From positions 27,154,120 through 27,218,119 of the forward strand of contig CM025855.1 in assembly GCA_003952965.2 (NCBI GenBank): a stretch of 64,000 bases of DNA. Direction: 5' to 3'. Within the stretch, counting starts at the first letter, position 1; the number at the start of each line of letters is the position of its first letter. Positions 10,719 through 20,720 of this stretch are shown piece after piece. The notes below the pieces were generated by a model. It saw nothing but the letters and a program-made list of their open reading frames with translations. It did not search any database and was not told where the DNA came from. The translations under genes and the position numbers were made by a program. The stretch is from Morella rubra (Eukaryota; Streptophyta; Magnoliopsida; Fagales; Myricaceae).

Positions 10719-10946
10719 CAATTTGTTGATAAAGATGACACCATAAGCAAAGCCAGAAGTAGTGATCTCGCCAACCTTGGAAAAGCATCTCAATACTTGT
10801 GGGTTCATGATGACTGGGAAGATAACCACATACACCGTCACGAGAAAGGTTTGAAAGAATATGCCAATAGAGTCCTAGACAGGTGGAATACTCCTCTTCT
10901 CATGGACGTCACGAACAAGATTCCGCACTTGGAGGAAAACTGTTAA
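10719..10946 (+). pseudogene. Possible 3' exon of an unidentified gene
   Basis: One forward frame is open for 75 codons from just after a TAA to the TAA at 10944-10946. It reads with plausible composition, including KASQYLWVHDDWEDNH and KEYANRVLDRWN, and ends PHLEENC. The same frame is intact in unit 2 (39368-39595). No start codon context or upstream exon was identified, and I do not recognise the family. The overlapping minus-strand frame is less protein-like. It could be a fragment captured or stranded next to the Mutator-like element. Confidence 0.3.
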
Positions 10947-11064
10947 GTTGTAGTATCCCGAATGCACAAGACTTACGTCTGCAACCATTGATGAAGGTGC
11001 CTTGTGAGTTGACTCTGTTTTTTTTTTTCTTTTACCTGAGGAAGTTGACCCCGTCCTTGCCATC

Positions 11065-12680
11065 GGGAATGGATTCAGTCCAAAGATAGTTTGTGCGAAG
11101 GAGTGCAAAGGCACAGTGCAGATTTTAAAAAGAACATCCAACGGTCAGGATTTAACCATAGACGTGTGAGACAAAATTGCGGCTTGGCTCAACCAAACTC
11201 AGTCACGTGTCTCTACTTTACACTTTGAAAACTCAGCCAGCGTCTCAACTTCTCTCTCTCTCCTTCTCTTTCTCCCTCGTTTTCTTCTCTCTTCAGCAAT
11301 TATTCTGTAAGTCTTAAAATTTCAGGTTTCAACCCAGAGCATCCTTACAATAATTTTTCCTTCAATACTCCAATTTCACTCTCTCTCTCTCTCTCTCATT
11401 TTTTTTTTTTTATTCTAATACTCTATGGTACAATCACACCCAAACCAATTTGGGCCGAAAAATATAATTACTTTCTCAAAAGTCCAACAGCTACAATCCG
11501 ACCCACGTAGCATGTCTTCTAAAAGATAAAATCACTACGTATGCCATAAACAGTTACCTAACGGCCCACGATAAGCCACGACACCACGCTCCCATTATAC
11601 CCGTAGCAGTTACGAATAACCGTGGAAAAAGGTAGAAAGGCCATCACGAAGCACGACCTAACAGGAACAAAAACTGTCTACTAAAGCCTCGGTTAGAGGA
11701 AGAGAAAGAAACGTGGGCAAGAGCGCTATAAAAAGGATAAGCTAACGATGAAAACGGGTAAGTGATTTCTCATGTGAAAAAATAGTAAAAACTCAGACAA
11801 AAGATAAAGACTAAGTTAAGCTTCGGGGGTTCCACATCTTGAGACCTGGGGTCTTTTATTGTTTTACAGGAAAGGATACGGGAAGATCAAGCTGCATTTA
11901 CTCTAACGTATTAGCCATAAATCAACTGATTTATCACTCTTAAATTTGTATTATTTCTGGACTCTCTACGTTCAAGTTTTTAAATCTGTATTCCCAGAAG
12001 AGTCTTCTTCGAATTATGAAGTTGGGGTTAAAAGATCTGGTTCTCATAGTGACAACGAGAATAAAAGAGAAGAGAGGAAAATGAGGGAGGAAGAGAAGCT
12101 AGGACAAGAGAGAGACAGAGTGTGGAGAAGTTTCTTGTGCTTTAAAGTGATACCGAATTGAACAGTTTAACGACAAACAGACAAACTACCAAACAAAACA
12201 AGAACGAGAAGCTAGAAACCCATTCAATTTCAGGTTTTGATCCTTAGAGATCTTGAGCGGGTTTGTCTTTATATTTCCTATATAATATTCGATTCTTCGA
12301 GAAAATGAGAGGTATTATTTTCTCTCGTTTCCTCTCTCCCTAAAAATCTCAAAAGCTTTAGTAATTGAAATCTCGATTTCTTTCAAAGTGCCGTTCAAAG
12401 GGAAGGCAATAAGCTAAAGAGAAAAACTAAGTGGAGAAGAAAGAAAAATGTCGTTCTTTCTCGTTGGGAAGACGAGAGAGAGAGACAGACGAGAGAGAGA
12501 GTTGAGAAAAGTCGGGAAAGAAATTGGCTTAGTTAAGCCAAGTTAAGCCAAGCCCCAATTTTGTGTCAAGTGTTTCATTAAATGACCTGGTCAAATATTA
12601 ACCGTTGGATGTTCTTTCTAAAATCTGCACCGTGACTTTGCACTCTTCGCACAAACTAACTTCGGACTGAATCCATTCCC
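11065..12680. mobile_element. Mutator-like (MULE) element with long TIRs, unit 1
   Basis: The ends are inverted: GGGAATGGATTCAGTCC at 11065 is mirrored by GGACTGAATCCATTCCC ending at 12680. Similarity continues for about 230 bp through a CT/GA-rich part (left TIR about 11065-11295, right TIR about 12450-12680). The flanking 9-mers CTTGCCATC (11056-11064) and CTCGCCATT (12681-12689) match at 7 of 9 positions, as expected for an old 9-bp MULE target duplication. The 1.1 kb interior has no transposase domain I can see. It has promoter-like CTATAAAAAGG and a possible GTAAGT..ACAG intron (about 11759-11869), so it may carry captured host sequence, but no gene was recognised. Confidence 0.78.
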
Positions 12681-12689
12681 CTCGCCATT

Positions 12690-13505
12690 GTCTATCCAGT
12701 ATCCCTCGAGAAATGTTTTTTCTTAGCAAAAAAACAAAAAAGACCGTTTCCTCGTAACTCACAACTACTACGCCTGCAGGCCGTAAAGCATTTTTTTTTT
12801 TCCGAAGGCTGCAAAGCACTTGATATGTTCTTGACTTTTTAAATTCTTCGTTTCTCTGTTTCGGGTTGTGTTATAACTCGATACCAAACAGAGGTTTCAA
12901 ACTCGATATCAAAAAGAGGTATTAAAAGGGGCAGTAAGAAGTAACCCAATAGTTCTGCTGAATTGCTTCCAATAAAGAAAGTCACTCCTATCGACTATCA
13001 AGCCACGTTACCACTAAACAACAAGCGTATACAATGATATTTCAAGTGTTTTGGAATGAACTCTTTTTGGTTTTTATTTTGAGGAAGATTATAGGTACAC
13101 CTCTTATTCAACATGTCCCTAAAGTTTTAATTTGTCTAATTATGCCTTCAAGTTGTTTAAAAAAAAAAAGTCAATCTTTGTCCCCTTTTGATTTGGTGGT
13201 TAAACCAAACGGAAGTAACCAAAATGTCCCTCTAAAATAAAATTAGTAAAATATTAAAAAAAAAATTAAAACCTTAAATCTCAAGAAACTCTGCTAAACA
13301 ATTTATAATAGTACAGTTAATTATCATGAGGATAACACAACCCTTTTATTTCATTATAATTATTTTTGGTGACGTTACAGCATGAGAACCATAGGAGACT
13401 TTAATATATCCAAACTCGTATGTGGTTGTCAAATACATATGTTTCTCTAATTGTTGTTGTCTGACCAAAATTACTTCTGAGATAGTTAACCACATTCTTG
13501 TCCAC
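12690..13505. other. Intergenic region between MULE and GLP-C
   Basis: A/T-rich, no gene seen. At about 12876-12922 the sequence AACTCGATA(C/T)CAAA(C/A)AGAGGT occurs twice in tandem; unit 2 has only one copy. The final 65 bp (13440-13505) still resemble the GLP C-terminal coding and 3' sequence beyond the premature stop of GLP-C. Confidence 0.45.
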
Positions 13506-13996
13506 CTAGAATGTCTTGGTCAGAACATCGGGATTGATGAGAGGATTAGATCCAAAGACTACTTTTGCTATGATGATCACCCCAATATTCTGGCTGCTAA
13601 GACTGGCAAGGGCAATGACGCTGGTCTTTCCCACATTCAATTGGAAGTGAATGAGACCAACTGGGAACACAAAGACGTCTCCCTTGTTGAGAACTTTGGT
13701 GAAGAGGCAGTTATCTGTGTTGGATGTGACAAAATCTACATGCAGAGTACCCTCCAGGACCACTAGAATCTCAGTGGCACGAGGGTGGGTGTGAGGAGGA
13801 TTTAAACCATATGGTGCAAAGTCAATGCGAGCCAAGATTATGCCAACTGTGTTAAGGCGTGGTAAGTTGTTCATGTTCACTGAAGTGACATTCAACTCGA
13901 GTGAGTTTGCAGTGTTTTCAGGATTCTGGAGTCCCAAGAAGAAGTCATTAACTGTGGCAAGATTTGGGTCCTGGCAAAACTTTCCATTTATAAAGG
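13506..13996 (-). pseudogene. Germin-like protein C, unit 1 (orphan exon 2, premature stop)
   Basis: Exon 2 of a GLP begins after a TTCCTGCAG acceptor with [11 protein letters not shown] and reads through both germin boxes (HTHPRATEI and the box 2 [11 protein letters not shown]). It stops at TAG 13506-13508, where its relatives have Gln followed by VDKNVVNYL. About 20 codons of the family C-terminus lie beyond the stop. No exon 1 with a signal peptide was found upstream to about 14.5 kb, so the gene is 5' truncated. In unit 1 a box 1 glycine is Asp (TLHVDF); unit 2 keeps Gly. A GLP fragment with full certainty; non-functional by structure. Confidence 0.88.
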
Positions 13997-14313
13997 CTGC
14001 AGGAAAAAAGTATGTTACCATCTCAAATGGGACAATATGACACTTTATAATGTGTACGGTTGAAAACAGAGCAAAGTTGCACTCAAGCAATTTAAGATAG
14101 CATGAAAATATCAAACGAAAGAAGCCAAGAAAGTAGTGTCCTACACTTCTAGAACAATGGTAATTCTAGTCAGCTTTTCCAAATGGAAGAGATTAATCAC
14201 AAAAGTACCACAGACTTTAGATTTTTAAAACAATCAACCTTCTAGTAAATGAAGTTGCATGTTATTAGATTATAGACCACGGTGCTGCTTTTGCAAACCG
14301 GGATATGTTCCTA
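13997..14313. other. Former intron or upstream sequence of GLP-C
   Basis: Continues the minus-strand intron side of GLP-C. No signal-peptide exon or other gene was seen. Confidence 0.4.
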
Positions 14314-14490
14314 TTAACTAATCTGACCATTCACAAAGCCATACATAGCATAATTGAAAAACTGCTCTGGCTTAACCAGTTCATAGTTACTCTTGGCTTC
14401 AAAATCTAAGTTCACTTTAATTGATCCTCAATCTCCTCAGGTGATCTCTCTATAACATAGTGTGCTTTTCTTTCAAGAATGAGGATATAG
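14314..14490 (-). pseudogene. Fragment of an unidentified protein gene next to the hAT element
   Basis: The minus strand reads as protein in two frames joined by a small shift. First comes AYILILERKAHYVIERSPEE through EEIEDQLK, then a stop or frame change. Then comes KSNYELVKPEQFFNYAMYGF followed by a stop at 14314. The hAT element sits at the beginning of this stretch. The unit 2 copy (42958-43134) is nearly identical. I do not recognise the family. It may belong with the exon at 16082-16295, which has the same strand. Confidence 0.35.
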
Positions 14491-15130
14491 GCAAACTGAT
14501 AGTGGCGTATGCAAGGGGTAGCGGCCCTGGGCGGCCGCACCTATTGCGTCGCCTAAAAAAATGCACATGTTTCTTTTTTTTTCATAAGTTGGCTTAGGCC
14601 CGACCCCTATAGGCCCAGGCCAACTAGAGCCCAGTGGCCTTAACCATTTTGTACAGCCTGGGCCCGTTATGCCCAGGCCCTTTATTTTTTAATATGTAGA
14701 GGGTGAAATGGCATAGTTTTGAAAAAACTCCTCCCTCTTTCTTGAGACCCTCTCTCTTTGAACACGTTTATCCCTCTCTCTCTCTCTCTCTTCGAATTCG
14801 CTTTCCCTCTCTCTCACAGCTTCTCCGATCTCTCTCAGTCATTGCCTGTTGCCCACCGCCGCACCAGCCACCAGTTTCTCCTACGAAAGCCATGACAACT
14901 AGCTTCTCTCTCAGTTGCTCGTGCTCCACTGCCGCACCAGCCACCACTCACCAAGTATGTAACCATTAATAGTCGGTTTTTTTTTTTAAATTCGAATTCT
15001 CTCATCTCTCTCTCTCTCTCTCTTCAACAGAATCAATCAGCCAAGGCTCTCTCTCTCTCTCTCTCTTTCACAGAATCACAATAGGTAAGCAATTTTAATT
15101 TTTATGCACTGCAATTATTTCGAAATTAGG

Positions 15131-15589
15131 GATTTTGACATTTTGTGAAATTGGGAATTTTTTTGGTAGTATCATTTTTAATTAATTTGATTGTAATGTC
15201 AATTGAATGCAATGTAATTAGATTGGAATTTGGATTTGAATTAGAGATTTTGACATTTTGTGAAATTGGGATTTTTTTGGTAGTATCATTTTTAATTAAT
15301 TTGATTGTAATGTCAATTGAATGCAATGTAATTAGATTGGAATTTGGATTTGAATTAGGGATTTTGACATTTTATGAAATTGGGGATTTTTTTGATAGTA
15401 TCATTTTTAATTAATTTGATTGTAATGTCAATGAATGCAATGAAATTAGATTGAAATTTGGGTTTGAATTAGGGAGCTTGACATTTTGTGAAATTGGAGA
15501 TTTTTTTGGTAGTATCATTTTTAATTAATTTGATCGTAATTTCAATTGAATGCAATGTAATTAGATTGGAATTTGGATTTGAATTAAGA
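15131..15589. repeat. Four tandem copies of a ~114-bp repeat inside the hAT element
   Basis: Units start at about 15131, 15246, 15360 and 15475 (periods 115, 114 and 115). Each contains TTGACATTTTGTGAAATTGG and TAATTAATTTGATTGTAAT. They are A/T-rich, and short frames inside them repeat the same nonsense peptide. Unit 2 has the same four copies at about 43739-44194. Confidence 0.85.
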
Positions 15590-15769
15590 ATGAAGATCAT
15601 CAAGAGTGATTTGCGTAATAGGATGGGAGATGACTGGATAAATGATTGCATAGTAGTGTACATCAAGCAAGAAGTTTTTAAAACTATTAAGAATGAAGCC
15701 ATTTTGCAACATTTTCAAAAGATTCAAAATCGTAGAATGCAATTGTCACCTTTCAGTCGCAGTACATAG
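15590..15769 (+). pseudogene. hAT transposase C-terminal remnant, unit 1
   Basis: 59 codons ending in TAG. The peptide has the LRNRMGDDWINDCIVVYI signature followed by FKTIKNEAILQHFQ and RRMQL. This is the C-terminal dimerisation-domain end of plant TTF-type/ZMYM1-like hAT transposases. The zinc finger and catalytic parts are absent; upstream sequence is the 114-bp repeat. The ATG may be fortuitous, so I call it a remnant. Confidence 0.75.
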
Positions 15770-16081
15770 TACGGTACATGTATTCTAATATTTTTAATAC
15801 TTTTAGTCTTTAATTTTCGATATTGTAACTCTAAGACAATTTTTTGCATTACGAAGGAAAAAAAGTTTCTTGTCATTTCACCTTTAAAGTTCGACCCCCT
15901 TGAATTTTGATCCTGGCTTCGCCCCTGCAAACTGATACTATGCTGACATCAAACCAAGATATAACATGGAACCGTGTCGCATAAAAAATAAAAAACAGGT
16001 ATCATAGAACGCTTTTTTTGTTATTTAAAGACAACGAACATTTATTGTGATTTCCTCCATCAAAGGATACATTGGATTTAC

Positions 16082-16295
16082 CTTCATTTCTGTCTGTGTC
16101 AAATAGGGTTGTCCGTCTGGATCTCGTGATAGGTGAACTCTCCGTCCTCTAGACTCTCCACCATCTAACCATTCAGTCCTCACTTCAGGAATTCCCCACG
16201 TTTCTTCCATTTCAGTGGGGTCAATGCAACCATCCCAGTATTTGAAGTTGACAGCGATCCTAGCAATACCGCATAAATTAACTTTCCTATAACAT
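16082..16295 (-). pseudogene. Well-preserved exon of an unidentified gene
   Basis: A 214-bp minus-strand exon has clean borders: TTTTCAG before it and AAG/GTAAATCC after it. It reads open in one phase as a rich, conserved-looking sequence: KVNLCGIARIAVNFKYWDGC, then MEETWGIPEVRTEWLDGG, ESRGRRVHLSRDPDGQ and PYLTQTEMK. The unit 2 exon (44686-44899) has the same length. A possible upstream exon follows an acceptor near 16400 (ECLPPTFMYTVKKYYPF). I cannot name the family. Whether a complete gene surrounds it is unclear because a hAT element and an LTR fragment lie on either side. Confidence 0.5.
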
Positions 16296-17213
16296 CTGAA
16301 AACAAAAGAAGACTAATTTAAGTGTGAATGCATCAAGCAGCAACCAAATGGATAATATTTTTTGACTGTGTACATAAATGTAGGTGGAAGACATTCCTGC
16401 AAGCAAATAAAAACATTACAGGACACAATTCCTTCAAAGTACACGTCTCTAAAAATAAGTGAGTAGCTCCAATCATAAGTCTGGAGCTTTCCAATAGGCA
16501 CTCATAAGCGGCCCTTAAAGATTTTCTTGCCTAAAGAGTAACGCCTAAATTGTTGCTCTAAAGAAACTTTAACGAACATTAAAATGCTAAGGGTGGAGTG
16601 TGTCACTCTGCCATTAGATTGTGTGAGAACCCTCTTAACCTTCAGGGATATGCAAGCAAGTCTGATATCCACAAAAAGCACAAGTAATTTTGAAACAAAT
16701 ATCTAAATTTGAGCGGAGCCCTAAAGCCGAAGAAAATCGGAGTAACAAACATGCAGATAGCCACACTTCGTGGTTAAACTACGACATGCTAAGAATAAAT
16801 TTACAGCAAAAATTAATAAAGATAAAAGAAGATACACACTAACCAGAGAGGATTTTGGCTCGAACCCTTCAATAACCAACTTCAGCTTCTTAGTGCATGA
16901 ATCCTCTTTAAACTAACACGCACAAATCCACTAAGATGAATACAAGAATTTTCGTGGAGAATAAGCTTATCTGCAAAAATCAGTGAAACCCAACTGAAAT
17001 CAAAAGAAATCCATCGAATAAAAAGTCAGCAGAATAAATTACCCAACAATATTAAAACCTAGAAATTGCGAGCCAAGACTTCAAATTCGAAGTAGTGAAG
17101 GAAAGCGAAAGACTATACTCACTCTGGAGAGAATGTTAAACAACGATATTGAATACTTCATCAATAGGATCTTTGAATCATCATGTTCTTCACAAATACG
17201 ATAAACGCGTACC
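16296..17213. other. Possible intron and upstream exon sequence, otherwise featureless
   Basis: Contains the possible small exon mentioned for 16082-16295 and A/T-rich sequence. No complete gene, RNA gene or transposon end was recognised. The unit 2 equivalent is 44900-45822. Confidence 0.4.
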
Positions 17214-17513
17214 TGAATCCATTGTTGATGTTCTTGAATAAGAGTAGGATCACTCTAACAACGTTTCTCTAAGAGGTCTCTTGATGGTTAGAGATACTGT
17301 AATGTTGTTGTAGGTGTGAACCCTATCGTCTCTCTCTTCTATTTATAGACGTCCTAACCATCAAGGATGTCTTAAGACTAATTAATCTCACTTAACTCAT
17401 ATTAAGTTAACCTTATACTTTAGACCAGTATAAACCCAAATTTCCTTAATAAGGTGATTAGAGCGTATGGTACACTTTCCAAAATATAAATATTCTGACA
17501 TTCTCCCACTTGG
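17214..17513 (-). mobile_element. Copia-type LTR fragment with polypurine tract, unit 1
   Basis: On the minus strand a polypurine tract CCAAGTGGGAGAA (17501-17513) is followed immediately by TGTCAGAATA (ending at 17500), the usual junction of internal DNA and 3' LTR in plant Copia elements. A TATA box CTATAAATAG lies at 17339-17348, followed by AGAGAG-rich sequence. The other LTR edge may be near 17214 (TG on the plus strand) but is not proved. No second LTR was found, so this is a truncated element. The unit 2 LTR start is at 46107. Confidence 0.6.
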
Positions 17514-17747
17514 CCCATACACCCAGAAAACAAAAATTCGTTTCTTGCCATTCAAAAATTTTGAAAATTTCACAAAATGACGCTAATGGGTTTATAACAA
17601 AAAACTTTACAAGTGCACGCTTTATTATTTTTTAAAAAAAAAAACTTTTCTTGTCCAAAATACTTCATATGAGTTCCATTATATCAATATCAAACTAACT
17701 ACCAATATGAGTCATGGCAGTCATCTGCTATATTAAGAACAGAGTTC

Positions 17748-18330
17748 CACTATAAAAAAAAAAAAAAGGGGTACAACAGCAGTCGTAAAACCGCTGGCAA
17801 AAGCCAAAAAACACCGCTAAACTTTTACCGGCGTTTTCCGACTGCTGTCTTTTCTCCGTCGGGGAATGTCTTCAACAACGTTTTTCATAAACACTGGTGA
17901 TTCCCTACCTTTTAACAGCGGTCACTTAGTGGCGTTTTCAAACTGCTGGTAATTCCCCAGCTTACAACAGAGGTTTTTTAGCGGCGTTTTAAAAAGCGTT
18001 AGCATTTCCCCGCTTATAGCAGTGTTTTTAAAGACGCTGGCGTTTCTTCTGATTTCTAACAGCGATTTTTTAGCAGCGTTTGTCCTGATTTACAACATTT
18101 TTTTAGCGACGTTTTTAAAACCGCTGGCATAGCCAAAAAGAGGGCTATAGCAGCGGTAGGCCAAAAAAACGCTCGTTTTTTTAGCGACGGTCGCTATTGA
18201 CCCAAAGTGCAATCGTGTAACTATCTATAGCGGCGGTCAGTGACCGACACTAAAAGTCTGTGCCAGCTTTTTTTTTTTTTATACAATGTGCTAGCGTTTT
18301 TAAAACGCCACTAATTTTTTTCTATATTTT
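17748..18330 (+). mobile_element. CACTA element terminus with subterminal repeats, unit 1
   Basis: CACTATAAAAAAA at 17748 is a CACTA-type terminus (unit 2 has the more canonical CACTACAAAAAAA at 46354). The next 550 bp hold many short direct and inverted copies of motifs such as AACAGCGGT, TTTTAGCGGCG and AAACCGCTGGC, typical of En/Spm subterminal repeats. The opposite terminus was not found, so the element length is unknown. Gene fragments follow downstream. Confidence 0.7.
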
Positions 18331-18489
18331 CCTATACATGCTTTTTTAATCGATAATACAAATTTATTTTAATAACCATAATTGATTGGATGTAAAAACT
18401 TAAGGAACAAGGATAATAAAAAAATATAATTCATCATTTATTAATAACATTTTACAACAAACACAAGAAGTAACATGCTTTTAATATAA

Positions 18490-18663
18490 AATAACAATAA
18501 GCAAGGACCAACTAAAATATTCAAATACAACACAATATTCTCGCTTCAACTGTGATGCTTTTACAAGAAGGCTCGGTTTGTTCTCAGCAAGTTTTGCTTT
18601 CTCCAACTCTTCCTCAAGGGCAGAAGACTTCCCCTTTCGCTGAAGAATCTTCTGTGCTTCCAT
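18490..18663 (-). pseudogene. Unidentified coiled-coil-like coding fragment
   Basis: The minus strand reads MEAQKILQRKGKSSALEEEL and continues ..EKAKLAENKPSLLVKASQLK, a lysine- and glutamate-rich helical peptide, before running into low-complexity sequence. It is duplicated in unit 2 (47116-47289) with one visible change (EEEL to EEES). It lies beside the kinesin-5 exon and may be captured sequence. The family is not recognised. Confidence 0.35.
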
Positions 18664-18784
18664 GGCTCTACATAATCATCATTTTCTTCCATGTTTTCAG
18701 TTCCTGCTGCACCAATACTCTTAGAATGAGAGTTCTATATAAGGCTATCAGCAACTCTAGATGAGAGTTGACTTCATCATCTAC

Positions 18785-18850
18785 CTTTAAACGTTCAATC
18801 TCACCATAAAGATCCTTGATGAGAGTTGACTTCATCATCTTTTGGTTAAC
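18785..18850 (-). pseudogene. Captured kinesin-5 (KIN-5) exon
   Basis: A 66-bp minus-strand exon encodes 22 residues beginning VNQKMMKSTLIKDLYGEI, which matches the segment just after the motor domain in plant KIN-5 motors (canonical form VNQKMMKS.LIKDLY.EI). It is bounded by an acceptor (CGTTTAG) and a donor (AAG/GTAGAT), so it came from genomic DNA, not from an mRNA. No motor domain or tail is nearby. A 21-base piece of it is repeated at about 18759-18780. It is likely a fragment picked up by the CACTA element. The unit 2 copy is at 47411-47476. Confidence 0.65.
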
Positions 18851-19314
18851 CTAAACGTAACAAAATCAAAGAATGAACTGCCTAGAGAAATAATAAGATA
18901 AGTATGAACTACTTTGACCATACAAGGTATCACCTTCAATTAGAAATAAAAAACAAGACAGTTCACAGTGACAACACAAAAAAGGTTAAAAGAAGAACAA
19001 GAACAGAAGGAAATGCGTGCACAAGCCCATTCTCACCAAACCCTACAAAGGTTACTGTCCAGAACCAAGAACTATGCAATATCTGCCCAGAGGACATCTC
19101 TACCCCATTTCAAGCTCTACTAGAATGGTTAAAAACAAATCAGATTAACCTACATAAAATGGAAATACCAAAATTTGCCTTCCTACCTCGGCAACCAAAA
19201 CAGACACATCAAGAACTGATGCCTTGAAATGATAGTCCCATCGATTTCTCATGGCTATGTGGATCATACTCAAATAATTGAAGATGCATCTCGAGTTAAA
19301 CATTTTAGAAGTAC

Positions 19315-19401
19315 CTCTTCCTTCTTCCCCTCGGCTCCTGTAAAGAACTTGTAACCACTAAAGAAGAGTAGGCCCCAGCCCGACAGAGAGACAATTACAA
19401 A
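19315..19401 (-). pseudogene. Membrane-segment exon of an unidentified gene
   Basis: After a CTTTGCAG acceptor an 87-bp exon encodes FVIVSLSGWGLLFFSGYKFF then TGAEGKKEE, with GAG/GTAC as a possible donor. This is one hydrophobic membrane-spanning segment followed by a charged tail. If the donor is not used the frame stops after 16 more codons. The unit 2 copy at 48122-48208 is intact. A candidate first exon on the same strand is at 20341-20387. Family unknown. Confidence 0.4.
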
Positions 19402-20340
19402 CTGCAAAGTCACAACATTTAGTCAAGAAAATTCCCATGTGTTACCCACTAATTTCTGTTTCATCGATGGCTCAGAAAAGTAATGAAGCTCAGCAAGCAA
19501 AAGCTTTAATCAAACATTCCGAGACAAATGATGTGCTCAACAGCACCTCCTTTGCCAGCCGTCTCTAGCACGAGAAACTCACACTTCCTTCTTATTCCTT
19601 TAACTCTTCCAACAATACTGCAACTTTTCATTTACAAAACACCCCACATGGGAAGAAAACAAATAGAAACAAGTAGATTTATACAATTAACAGACGTTCG
19701 ACAGTTTCCTTTAATAAATCCGGACCATCAAGCAGTCCTCAAATCAGAACTAACATTTGAAAGATTATCCAATTAGGTTGGAAATAAAAATAAAAGCGAA
19801 GCAAACCTTTAAAACATAGAAATCACAACCATCAGAAGCCTTCACTAGAGACTAAAACAAAACAATCCGACTTATTTGACATACCAATTCATTTTGTCGG
19901 GAAGAAAAACATATCGCCAAAGTATAAATTCTGTTCTATTTAGTCACCAAAAAACATATTCCATTCTGTTTTCCTTCACTTCCCAGATACCAAAACAGAG
20001 AGGGGGAAAAAAGTCGAATGTCACAGTACGTAAGAAGGAACGTGAAAACGGTATGTAAGAATGAACGTCAAACATTAAGGTTTGGCCAAAAGTTCAGTTA
20101 CTACTCACAAAGCCCAATCCTCCAAATCTGTTGAAACTAATCAAATAGCATACATATTTTTGACTTGTCAACTATTGGAAACAGATACAGCAAGACTCGG
20201 AGACTCAAACTTTTCTTTTCCTCCATTTTCTCATCACACAAAGCGGGCGAAGATGATATTTCACAAGTCACAAGCTAATCCACAAAAATTCATAGACAAG
20301 AAAAAGAAGACTGGAAAACAGAGGGGCCGAGAGCTTTACC

Positions 20341-20387
20341 TAGTGAAATTTGACCGGTTTTGAGCCAACGGTATCAGATTCCCCATC
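20341..20387 (-). pseudogene. Candidate first exon of the same unidentified gene
   Basis: Minus strand, ATG at 20385-20387 begins MGNLIPLAQNRSNFT and then meets a donor-like ACTAG/GTAAAG. Upstream on that strand is a CT-rich, GC-rich 300 bp stretch typical of a plant 5' UTR and promoter. Its phase does not join directly to the 19315-19401 exon, so an intervening exon or decay must be assumed. The unit 2 equivalent is around 49150-49196. Confidence 0.3.
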
Positions 20388-20720
20388 GAGAGACAGCCCT
20401 AGGTTGGAGGCTAAGACAGGGAAAACATACAAGACAGGGACGGAGAGGCAGAGAGAGAGCAGCGAGGGAGAGAGAGATCCGGAGTTCTGTGGAAGAGGAG
20501 AGGCAGAGTGAGAGAGGGCTAGCTGGAGGCGTCGGAAGGCCGGCGGGAGGCGGAGGCTGGAGGCTGGGCCGGCGTCGGCCGTCGGGAGGTAGGGAGCTGT
20601 GAGAGAGAGGGCTGGGCGTCGGGTGTCTAGAGAGAAGGGGGGAATATAACAAATGCCCGTCCAGAAGTGAGAAAGCAAACTGAGAGAGGAGAAGAACTGG
20701 AAAAAAGAGGGAATTTGGCG
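20388..20720. promoter_or_regulatory. GA/CT-rich, GC-rich 5' region
   Basis: Long GAGAGA tracts and GGCCGGCGGGAGGCGG-type sequence, unlike the A/T-rich surroundings. On the minus strand this is the CT-rich leader upstream of the candidate exon at 20341-20387. The open frames on both strands here are composition artefacts. The unit 2 copy (about 49197-49530) is nearly identical. Confidence 0.45.

Larger units (their letters stand above)
14500..15927 (+). mobile_element. Non-autonomous hAT element, unit 1
   Basis: Flanked by a perfect 8-bp target-site duplication, CAAACTGA (14492-14499 and 15928-15935). The right end, read inward, is CAGGGGCGAAGCCAGGAT, the classic plant hAT terminus. The left end TAGTGGCGTATGCAAGG is a diverged version. 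Inside are CT-rich 5' sequence, a four-unit 114-bp tandem repeat and the last 59 codons of an hAT transposase. Most of the transposase is missing, so it cannot move by itself. Confidence 0.88.

Noticed and set aside
20360-20678. 80-112 codon frames on both strands in the GA/GC-rich stretch
   Set aside because: Arginine/serine/proline-rich peptides on both strands reflect base composition; a 5' leader is more likely.
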